DNA from: Acidobacteriota bacterium
GTDB taxonomy: Bacteria; Acidobacteriota; Terriglobia; Acidiferrales; UBA7541
Length of the DNA stretch: 7,800 bases
Direction of reading: 5' to 3'
Assembly: GCA_003133505.1 (NCBI GenBank)
Contig: PKXT01000338.1
Span: 1,683 to 9,482, forward strand
This document shows positions 1 to 5,330 of the stretch, piece by piece. The position numbers were made by a program, and so were the translations under genes. Every line of letters starts with the position of its first letter. Within the stretch, counting starts at the first letter, position 1. Below the pieces are notes generated by a model that did no database searches, was not told where the DNA came from, and saw nothing but the letters and a program-made list of their open reading frames with translations.

Positions 1-801
1 GCTCGCGAGCAGAGGATGCCCTAGAATTCGCGCGAATGCTTCCGTCTTGATATGACCCTTCCCAATATGCTCGTGACGGTCAACCCGCGCGCCTAGCATT
101 GCCTTGGAATCGTTCATGTGAATAACGTGTACATTTCGTAAGCCAATGGTTTGCTCAACATCGAAAAGCATTGCGTCGAGGCCGTCGGCCGTACGCACCT
201 CGAATCCGGCGGCCAGCAAATGAGCAGTGTCCAGGCAAACCCCCAGCGGAAAACCCGGCGATGAATCTCGAGCCATCGTCATTATCGCCGCCAATTCCTC
301 GAAGCGCGAGCCGAGGACGCTTCCCTGCCCCGCAGTATTCTCGAGCAAAATTCGCAATCGCTTAAGGTCAAACCCTCGCGCGGCCTGGCGCAATCCCTCG
401 GCCACTGCCGCCAGCGCGGGCTCCAGCGGTCCACCCACGCGGCTGCCGGGATGCAGGACGAGGTATTCCGCATCCAAATCCATGGCGCGGATAATTTCGC
501 CGCGAAATGCCTGCACCGAGCGAACGCGCAGGATGGGATCGGGCGAGGCTAGATTGATCAAATAGTTGGCATGGATAACCAGCGGGGTAAGTCCAAGTTC
601 GCCGCGCCTTTCGCGAAAGCGCGCGGCATCGGCTGCCGCGATACGCGGCTCATTGCCCCACATTCGTGGGCTAAAGGAAAATAATTGCAGGCAATTCGCA
701 CCCAGTTTACAGGCACGTTCCAGTGATTCCGCGAGATGGCCAGCCGTGGAAGTGTGAATGCCAATGCGCGGTAACAGCGGCACGGCTACCGGCCCCGGCA
801 T
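1..801 (-). CDS. nfo: Endonuclease IV (AP endonuclease), partial, 3' end outside window
   Basis: This is a zinc-dependent AP endonuclease of the Nfo/AP2Ec TIM-barrel family, which cuts 5' to abasic sites in base-excision repair in the cytoplasm. The reading frame is open from the start to base 1. Numbered from the ATG at 799-801, it shows IGIHTS near residue 13 and eight of the nine family metal ligands at family spacing: H77 (VIHANY), H117 (LVLHPGS), E154 (LLENTAGQG), D191 and H194 (CLDTAHL), H228 (HMNDSK), and D241 and H243 (DRHEH). The ninth (E261 in E. coli) would fall just past the 267 visible residues, so roughly 20-40 C-terminal residues are missing. The start is uncertain. A GTG at 781-783 lies closer to the conserved core. 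An in-frame ATG at 949-951 would add 50 residues, but that stretch uses rarer codons (AGA, ATA, TCA) and has no clear ribosome site. Divergent from ctpA. Confidence 0.93.
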   Translation of the reverse strand, partial: MPGPVAVPLLPRIGIHTSTAGHLAESLERACKLGANCLQLFSFSPRMWGNEPRIAAADAARFRERRGELGLTPLVIHANYLINLASPDPILRVRSVQAFRGEIIRAMDLDAEYLVLHPGSRVGGPLEPALAAVAEGLRQAARGFDLKRLRILLENTAGQGSVLGSRFEELAAIMTMARDSSPGFPLGVCLDTAHLLAAGFEVRTADGLDAMLFDVEQTIGLRNVHVIHMNDSKAMLGARVDRHEHIGKGHIKTEAFARILGHPLLAS

Positions 802-1025
802 TGGTCCAACAGATGCCCTGCGGATTCCTGTCGGTACACGCCCGCCTGCGGTGGCCTGCGCGGATATCGAAGCCTCGGAGGCGAGAGGCTCTGGTGACAA
901 GCCGTTCAGATACACGGATGCTCTGTTTTTCTGTGCCGCCCTGGACGCCATTCGTTAAACCAGATGTGTGCTTGGAGCCTGCGTTGTTGGCGTGCGATTT
1001 CGCGCCGTCTGCCGGATTCATCTCC

Positions 1026-1055
1026 ATTTTATCGGAACCGTTGCCGCTTCGGCAA
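1026..1055 (-). promoter_or_regulatory. Candidate sigma70-type promoter for nfo
   Basis: On the minus strand, TTGCCG (1055-1050, 4 of 6 matches to TTGACA) is followed after 18 bp by TAAAAT (1031-1026, 5 of 6 matches to TATAAT). Transcription would start near 1019. That leaves a leader of about 218 nt before the ATG at 801, or about 68 nt before the alternative ATG at 951. The -35 hexamer lies inside one arm of the inverted repeat at 1037-1059. This is a motif match only. Confidence 0.35.
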
Positions 1056-1059
1056 CCGT
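1037..1059. repeat. GC-rich inverted repeat (possible operator)
   Basis: A 10-nt left arm, ACCGTTGCCG, and a right arm, CGGCAACCGT, flank a CTT centre. The inner seven pairs are perfect and nine of ten pairs match overall. It overlaps the candidate nfo -35 and lies about 95-115 bp upstream of the ctpA box, where a repressor dimer could bind. It could also be an incidental hairpin. No known regulator motif is recognised. Confidence 0.45.
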
Positions 1060-1151
1060 AGCGAGACATGGCCAACAGTGTGAAAATCAAATGACCAAAC
1101 CGAGTCTAGCCGACGACGGCGGGGGAACCTGCCTGGGCGGAACCCGTATGT

Positions 1152-1157
1152 TATACT
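1152..1157 (+). promoter_or_regulatory. Extreme-proximal -10 box (TATACT) of ctpA
   Basis: TATACT matches the -10 consensus at 5 of 6 positions and ends 5 nt before the ATG at 1163. The best -35 at 17-bp spacing (CTGCCT, 1129-1134) is weak, 3 of 6. Transcription from this box would begin at about 1163-1165. So either the ATG at 1163 is used in a leaderless message, or translation starts at the in-frame ATG at 1184. Confidence 0.4.
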
Positions 1158-1162
1158 GAGAG

Positions 1163-2794
1163 ATGAGCGAGCAAAGAGGGCCCATGCATTCTTCCCGCCG
1201 TACGAGCGTAGTTTTCATCCTGATTCTGGGCGTTTGCGCCATTCTCGGAGGCCTTTACGGGCCCGCGGTGAAGGCCACGGCCGCCGGAGCCGGAGACCTG
1301 CAGGATTCGGTGCGTTCCTTTTCCCGAGTGCTGGCCATCGTCCAGCAAAATTACGCTGAACCGGTAGACATCGAAAAGGCCGTTTACGATGGCGCGATTC
1401 CCGGAATGCTGCATGTGCTCGATCCCCACTCCAACTTTTTCGATCCCAAGGAATACGCGCAGCTTCGCGAAGAGCAGCACGGACATTATTACGGCGTTGG
1501 CATGACCGTTGCGCCCCAAGCCAACCAGACGGTGGTCATTGCGCCCTTTCCCGGCTCGCCGGCGTTCAAAGCGGGTATTCGGCCCGGCGACGTCATCCAG
1601 AAAGTGGATGGCAAACCAACCGAAGGTCTGACCACAACCGCCGTGGCTGATTTGCTGAAAGGGCCGAAGGGTACCAACGTCCACATTACACTGAGCCGTG
1701 AAGGTTGGGCCCAGCCGATAGAAGTGGACGTCACGCGCGACACGATTCCCCGCCCCGGAGTGGATTTTTACACGATGGTGAAACCGGGCATCGGCTATGT
1801 GCGCGTATCGGCGTTTAACGAGACCACCGACAGCGAACTGGAAAGCGCATTGGAGAAACTCGATTACCCGCATCTGGACGGCTTGATTCTCGATCTACGG
1901 AATAACCCCGGCGGTCTTTTGCCCGAGGCGGTAGGCATTGGGGACACGTTCCTCGACAAGAATGAGTTGATTGTTTCGCATCGCGGCCGCTCGTCGCCGG
2001 ATCGTTCGTATTACGCCCTACGCGGAAATAATGGCGTGGAGGTGCCGCTGGTGGTGCTGATCAATGCAGGCAGCGCGTCGGCTTCCGAAATTGTGGCGGG
2101 CGCGATTCAGGATCACGACCGCGGGATCATCGTCGGAGAAACCAGCTTCGGAAAAGGACTGGTGCAGACCCAGTTCCCCTTAAGCGAAGATTCCGCGCTC
2201 CTGCTCACCACGGCGAAGTACTACACGCCCAGCGGGCGGCTGATTCAGCGGAACTACAAGAATGTTTCCCTCTACGATTATCATTACAATCCGCAGGCGC
2301 CCAAGCAGCCGGAAGTGAAATTGAGCGATAGCGGTCGGCAGGTGTTTGGAGGCGATGGAATTACGCCGGACATTGTGATGGCCGAGCCCAAGCTGACTCC
2401 GTTTGAACAAACATTGATCGACCGCGGCGTCTTCTTCTACCAACCAGGTGGCGTGGGCAGCTTCACTCGCGATTTTCTGGGCACCAAGCCAAACATTCAG
2501 CAGGGATGGCAACCGGATGCCGCGGCGGTGGCAGCGTTTCAGCAGTATCTGACTAAACAGAAAATTGCCTACACCCCGGAAGACATCCAGAAAGATATGG
2601 ACTGGATCAAGTGGAGAATTCAGTACGAGGTGTACGTGTCGATCTTCGGGCTAACTGAAGCCAACAAGGTTTCGCTGCAGCGCGATCCCCAGCTTGATCG
2701 GGCGATCGAGGCCATTCCACAAGCCAAGGCCCTCTATGATAACGCCCGTAAGATTCTTGCAGAGCGCCAAAACACCGAAACCATCCATCCCTAG
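1163..2794 (+). CDS. ctpA: S41 family carboxyl-terminal processing peptidase (CtpA/Prc type)
   Basis: This is a serine protease of the tail-specific/C-terminal-processing family that acts on the outer face of the cytoplasmic membrane, trimming or degrading envelope proteins. Of 543 residues, about 15-36 form a hydrophobic signal/anchor after a basic start (SRR). The PDZ domain spans roughly 108-180 (YYGVGMTV, GIRPGDVI). The catalytic domain spans about 195-405, with LDLRNNPGG at 243-251, nucleophile S306 in GSASASE, general base K331 in SFGKG and Q335. The S-to-K spacing of 25 matches E. coli Prc S430/K455. Residues about 405-543 are a C-terminal extension of unknown role, rich in predicted helix, that the shorter CtpA enzymes lack. 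The start is ambiguous: the outer ATG is given here, but the ATG at 1184 has a better ribosome site. C23-C25 context (LGVC) does not fit a lipobox. It stands alone, divergent from nfo and convergent with proA. Confidence 0.94.
   Translation: MSEQRGPMHSSRRTSVVFILILGVCAILGGLYGPAVKATAAGAGDLQDSVRSFSRVLAIVQQNYAEPVDIEKAVYDGAIPGMLHVLDPHSNFFDPKEYAQLREEQHGHYYGVGMTVAPQANQTVVIAPFPGSPAFKAGIRPGDVIQKVDGKPTEGLTTTAVADLLKGPKGTNVHITLSREGWAQPIEVDVTRDTIPRPGVDFYTMVKPGIGYVRVSAFNETTDSELESALEKLDYPHLDGLILDLRNNPGGLLPEAVGIGDTFLDKNELIVSHRGRSSPDRSYYALRGNNGVEVPLVVLINAGSASASEIVAGAIQDHDRGIIVGETSFGKGLVQTQFPLSEDSALLLTTAKYYTPSGRLIQRNYKNVSLYDYHYNPQAPKQPEVKLSDSGRQVFGGDGITPDIVMAEPKLTPFEQTLIDRGVFFYQPGGVGSFTRDFLGTKPNIQQGWQPDAAAVAAFQQYLTKQKIAYTPEDIQKDMDWIKWRIQYEVYVSIFGLTEANKVSLQRDPQLDRAIEAIPQAKALYDNARKILAERQNTETIHP
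1175..1180 (+). promoter_or_regulatory. Possible Shine-Dalgarno site for the alternative ctpA start at 1184
   Basis: AGAGGG lies 3 nt before the in-frame ATG at 1184-1186. The upstream ATG at 1163 has only a GAGAG directly abutting it, too close to serve as a normal ribosome site. If the message starts near 1164, as the TATACT box implies, this site would favour the 1184 start and a protein 7 residues shorter. Confidence 0.35.
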
Positions 2795-2813
2795 TTTTCC
2801 CAGGCGCGGATGC

Positions 2814-2833
2814 TTTCGTCCGAGCCAACGAAA
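2814..2833 (+). terminator. Weak stem-loop just after ctpA
   Basis: TTTCGT and ACGAAA form a 6-bp stem around an 8-nt loop, 20 nt past the ctpA stop codon. There is no following U-run and the stem is AT-rich, so it could only be an assisting or mRNA-end structure. Termination function is unproven. Confidence 0.2.
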
Positions 2834-2865
2834 CGCCACAGATCGCGCAGCAGCCTGCGATTAAA

Positions 2866-2902
2866 GTAGATCCTTCGTCCGCCACAGCGTGCTCAGGATG
2901 AC
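2866..2902. repeat. REP-like dispersed palindromic element (single copy here)
   Basis: On the minus strand this 37-nt element starts GTCATCCTGAGC and ends GAAGGATCTAC, with 14 nt between. Its outer arms pair through ATCCT/AGGAT (2870-2874 with 2895-2899) and an inner CGC/GCG hairpin can form. The ends match, from memory, a repeat unit common in intergenic regions of Acidobacteriota and some other environmental bacteria. It sits in the convergent spacer between ctpA and proA, a typical location for such elements. No second copy was seen in this window. Confidence 0.55.
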
Positions 2903-2905
2903 CCA

Positions 2906-2922
2906 GCCTCTTGAGGCCTTTT
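2906..2922 (+). terminator. Possible small intrinsic terminator for ctpA
   Basis: GCCT and AGGC pair around a CTTG loop and are followed by CTTTT (2918-2922). This lies 112 nt past the ctpA stop and directly after the REP-like element. The 4-5 bp stem is short for an efficient terminator. Together with the preceding palindrome it may end ctpA transcription before it runs into proA on the other strand. Confidence 0.27.
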
Positions 2923-2942
2923 CCGGGACTCCAGATAACAAG

Positions 2943-4199
2943 CTAAGGCCGGATTTGGCCCTGGCCGATGATTTCGAATTTTGTGGAGGTAAGCTCCGCG
3001 AGCGCGAACGGGCCTCGGCAATGCAGTTTCTGGGTGCTAATTCCCATTTCCGCGCCAAAGCCAAATTCCCCGCCGTCGGTGAACCGCGTGGAAGCATTCC
3101 AATAAACCGCGGCGGAATCCACACGTTGCAGAAATTCCTGAGCGCGTTTTTCATCGCTGGTAATTATGGCATCGGAATGATGGGTGGAATGACGATTAAT
3201 GTGCTCAATGGCGATATCCACGTTTTTCACCACGCCAATGCAAATCGTCAGGTCCAGGTATTCCGTATTCCAGTCATCGGACTGGGCAGGGCGTACGGGC
3301 AATTCGGCGGCCAGCTCGCATGTGGCGGCGTCCCCGCGCACTTCGACGCCATGCGATTGCAGTGTCTCCACGATGCGCCGCGCGAACGATGGAGCGACGT
3401 CCGCGTGCAGCAAGACTTTTTCCGCGGCGTTGCACACCGACGGCCGCTGCGTCTTCGCATTCACGATGATGAGCTCGGCCATGTCCAGCTCGGCGGACGC
3501 GTCCACAAAAATGTGGCAGTTGCCCGCGCCCGTTTCGATCACCGGTACGGTAGCATTCTCCGCGACCCAAGAAATCAGGCCCGCGCCGCCACGAGGAATC
3601 ACCACGTCGACGAATTCGCGCGCGCGAATCAACGCAGCGGCGGAATCGCGTGACTGCGAATCCAATAACTCAATAGCGCCTTGCGGCATGCCCGTGACGC
3701 CATTCAGGATTTCGACCAACGCCTCATTGCTGCGCACCGCTTCGCGCCCACCGCGAAGAACCACCGCGTTCCCGGCCTTCAGCGCCAGCGTGGCGGCATC
3801 CACGGTGACGTTGGGACGCGATTCGTAAATTACTCCGATCACGCCAAGGGGCACGGCGACTTTACGGATGCGCAAACCATTGGGCCGCGTCCATTCGGCT
3901 AGCGCACGCCCAACGGGATCTTCCAGTTTGGCCACATCGCGGACGGCATCGGCCATGGCCTGAATGCGCGCGTTGTTAAGCATCAGGCGATTTCGCATGG
4001 TGCCTTCCAGATCGCACGCGCCCATGTCGGCGTGATTTGCGCGCAGGATTTTCTCGCGATTTTCGGTAATGCGCGCGGCTATTTCGTTCAGCAGCACGTT
4101 TTTGCGCGCGGTATCCAAGCGCGCAACCTCGGAGGATGCGCGGCGCGCACGCTGGAGTTTTTCAGCGGTCGGCAAATCGAGAGAGGATTTGGATGCCAT
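2943..4199 (-). CDS. proA: Glutamate-5-semialdehyde dehydrogenase (gamma-glutamyl phosphate reductase)
   Basis: ProA (EC 1.2.1.41) uses NADPH to reduce gamma-glutamyl phosphate to glutamate-5-semialdehyde, the second step of proline synthesis, in the cytoplasm. The product is 418 residues, against 417 in E. coli. Family blocks are in order: GVIGVIYESRPNVTVDA at about 119-135, IETGAGNCHIFVD at about 221-233, the catalytic cysteine C256 in QRPSVCNAAE, and near the end FTDGGEFGFGAEMGISTQKLH. The start MASKSSLDL (ATG 4197-4199) was chosen by length and by where ProA homology begins. An ATG at 4215-4217 with GGAAAG upstream is a real alternative. The frame also reaches a TTG at 4260-4262, which is unlikely. 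It follows proB in the same direction and overlaps its end by 38 bp, so coupled translation is likely. Confidence 0.95.
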   Translation of the reverse strand: MASKSSLDLPTAEKLQRARRASSEVARLDTARKNVLLNEIAARITENREKILRANHADMGACDLEGTMRNRLMLNNARIQAMADAVRDVAKLEDPVGRALAEWTRPNGLRIRKVAVPLGVIGVIYESRPNVTVDAATLALKAGNAVVLRGGREAVRSNEALVEILNGVTGMPQGAIELLDSQSRDSAAALIRAREFVDVVIPRGGAGLISWVAENATVPVIETGAGNCHIFVDASAELDMAELIIVNAKTQRPSVCNAAEKVLLHADVAPSFARRIVETLQSHGVEVRGDAATCELAAELPVRPAQSDDWNTEYLDLTICIGVVKNVDIAIEHINRHSTHHSDAIITSDEKRAQEFLQRVDSAAVYWNASTRFTDGGEFGFGAEMGISTQKLHCRGPFALAELTSTKFEIIGQGQIRP

Positions 4200-4968
4200 C
4201 GAGATATCCCGCGCCATTCTTTCCGAGCTGCGGCGGAAAATACGTCCCCGTGCGGCGATCAAAGGCCTGCCGAATTACCCCAGGCTTCGTCCCATTGGCG
4301 ATCACCACATGAACACCCGCGGAGACCGCCAGCCGCGCCGCGCGCAGCTTCGAAGCCATACCACCGGTGCCCAACTTGCTTTTGCCTTTGCAGGCATCCT
4401 CAAGCGCTGGAGTAAATCTCCTCACAGTCCGCACAATTTTTTTCCCGCCGCCATTTCCCTGCAGATAGAAACCGTCCACATTGGTGAGCAGCAGCAGCCA
4501 GTCGGCGCGGACGGCCAGCGCCAGCAGAGCGCTTAGTTCGTCGTTGTCGCCAAACGAGCCGACCAACTCGCGCACCGAAACACTGTCGTTTTCATTGACC
4601 ACGGGAATCACGCCGAGCCGCAGCAAATGGCTGAGCGTGTTGCACAAATTTCGATAGCGCGCGGGCGAGGAAAAATCATCGCTGGTGAGCAGGAGTTGCG
4701 CCACTTTTTTCTTGCCATAGAAAAGCTGCTCGTAGGTGTGCATCAGCGCGCTCTGGCCCACCGCTGCGCAGGCCTGCATCTGTTGTACCTCAGAAGGCTT
4801 GGTGCGCAGGCCGAGGCCAGCCATTCCGCAGGCAATTGCGCCGGAGCTGACGATCAGGTATTCGTGCTGGACCAGATCAAGCTGATCGACGAGTGCGCGC
4901 ATCCATTCGGTTGCAATGCGCCCTCCCGGAGCAATCAAGCTAGTGCCCACTTTGACCACAACTTTCAT
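4162..4968 (-). CDS. proB: Glutamate 5-kinase, short form without PUA domain
   Basis: ProB (EC 2.7.2.11) phosphorylates L-glutamate with ATP, the first and usually proline-inhibited step of proline synthesis, and passes its unstable product to ProA. The 268-residue protein is one amino-acid-kinase domain: K6 in VVKVGTS, VSSGAIACG at about 40-48, VVNENDSVSV at about 123-132, GSFGDNDELSALLA at about 137-150, LTNVDGFY, and GTGGMASKLRAA with K207. It lacks the roughly 90-residue C-terminal PUA domain of E. coli ProB (367 residues). The kinase domain ends near GTYFPP, and the last 22 residues are unfamiliar and partly overlap the proA start. The ATG at 4966-4968 was chosen because MKVVVKVGTS begins at the conserved strand. 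An upstream ATG at 5014-5016 would add 16 unconserved residues. No Shine-Dalgarno is evident; a TATACT box ends 8 nt upstream. Confidence 0.95.
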   Translation of the reverse strand: MKVVVKVGTSLIAPGGRIATEWMRALVDQLDLVQHEYLIVSSGAIACGMAGLGLRTKPSEVQQMQACAAVGQSALMHTYEQLFYGKKKVAQLLLTSDDFSSPARYRNLCNTLSHLLRLGVIPVVNENDSVSVRELVGSFGDNDELSALLALAVRADWLLLLTNVDGFYLQGNGGGKKIVRTVRRFTPALEDACKGKSKLGTGGMASKLRAARLAVSAGVHVVIANGTKPGVIRQAFDRRTGTYFPPQLGKNGAGYLDGIQILSRFADR

Positions 4969-4976
4969 CGCACAGC

Positions 4977-4982
4977 AGTATA
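4977..4982 (-). promoter_or_regulatory. -10 box (TATACT) immediately before proB
   Basis: On the minus strand TATACT (4982-4977) ends 8 nt before the proB ATG. The matching -35 at 17-bp spacing (5005-5000, ACGGCA) is weak, 3 of 6. Transcription would begin about 0-3 nt before the start codon, giving a leaderless or near-leaderless proB-proA mRNA. That agrees with the absence of a ribosome site. It is identical in sequence to the box before ctpA. Confidence 0.42.
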
Positions 4983-5049
4983 GCAATTCACTGCCGAATT
5001 GCCGTCCGCCCAACATACCTGAGCAGCCTCTTAGGCCAGCGGCGTTGAA

Positions 5050-5078
5050 TTGGAAGGTGCGTATCCCGATGCTACAAT
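5050..5078 (+). promoter_or_regulatory. Promoter of the tRNA-Ala gene
   Basis: TTGGAA (5050-5055, 4 of 6) and TACAAT (5073-5078, 5 of 6) are spaced by exactly 17 bp. Transcription would start near 5085, leaving a 5' leader of about 58 nt to be removed from the tRNA precursor by RNase P. It is the best-formed sigma70-type promoter in the window, as expected for a stable RNA gene. Confidence 0.6.
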
Positions 5079-5142
5079 AACGATGTTGCGACTGGTTTGC
5101 GCAATCTGTTTTCTGGTCGCGCCACTCTATTCGCCACTTCGC

Positions 5143-5218
5143 GGGCCACTAGCTCAGCTGGGAGAGCGCCTCGTTCGCAACGAGGAGGTCGGGGGTTCGA
5201 GCCCCCCGTGGTCCACCA
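5143..5218 (+). tRNA. tRNA-Ala (anticodon CGC)
   Basis: This 76-nt gene folds into a full cloverleaf. The acceptor stem GGGCCAC/GTGGTCC carries the G3:U70 wobble (5145 with 5212), the identity element for alanyl-tRNA synthetase. The D arm is GCTC/GAGC with the AGCTGGGA loop. The anticodon stem is CCTCG/CGAGG around TTCGCAA, placing CGC at 5176-5178, which reads GCG codons. The T arm is GGGGG/CCCCC with loop TTCGAGC. Discriminator A5215 is followed by an encoded CCA. It is transcribed alone, divergent from proB and convergent with the RND gene. Confidence 0.98.
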
Positions 5219-5242
5219 ATTTCGCTGAAACCCATAGCGCCG

Positions 5243-5262
5243 CCGAGGCCAATGGCCCTCGG
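5243..5262. terminator. Hairpin in the convergent spacer after tRNA-Ala
   Basis: CCGAGGCC and GGCCCTCGG pair around AAT with one bulged C, giving an 8-bp GC-rich stem 25 nt past the tRNA end and 68 nt past the RND stop on the other strand. Neither side has a proper U-run (ATCTTC on the plus side). It may act as a shared terminator or as a 3'-end stabiliser. Apart from this hairpin, the 5219-5330 spacer shows nothing notable. Confidence 0.35.
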
Positions 5263-5330
5263 ATCTTCAATGCAATAAAGCTCCCAGCCAACGGCGTATC
5301 GGATTCTTCAAGTCCCGTTTATAGAGAGTT

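Larger units (their letters stand above)
802..1162. other. Divergent intergenic region between nfo and ctpA
   Basis: This 361-bp stretch has no gene I can support. The nfo frame stays open leftwards from 951, so its left part could be an N-terminal extension of Nfo, but its composition and codons look non-coding. It contains a candidate nfo promoter (1026-1055), a GC-rich inverted repeat (1037-1059) and the ctpA -10 box (1152-1157). Small ORFs on either strand resemble no protein family I know. Confidence 0.5.

Noticed and set aside
707..1159. Small overlapping ORFs on both strands in the nfo/ctpA intergenic region
   Set aside because: No ribosome sites, no recognisable domains and mutually overlapping frames; they look like chance ORFs in GC-rich DNA.
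1226..1243. Possible lipobox cysteine in the CtpA signal segment
   Set aside because: The context LGVC has valine before the cysteine, where lipoboxes need Gly, Ala or Ser, so lipoprotein processing is not supported.
1151..1873. 240-codon minus-strand ORF opposite ctpA
   Set aside because: It is a shadow of the ctpA coding frame, which has an intact signal, PDZ and catalytic motifs.
2889..3828. Two long plus-strand ORFs (254 and 209 codons) opposite proA
   Set aside because: They are antisense shadows of a high-GC conserved gene. ProA motifs on the minus strand are complete and the antisense peptides resemble no family.
4200..4262. Extension of proA to a TTG codon at 4260-4262
   Set aside because: It would add 21 Arg/Ser-rich residues not typical of ProA, from a rare start codon, deepening the overlap with proB to 101 bp. 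The ATG at 4199 gives the family length.
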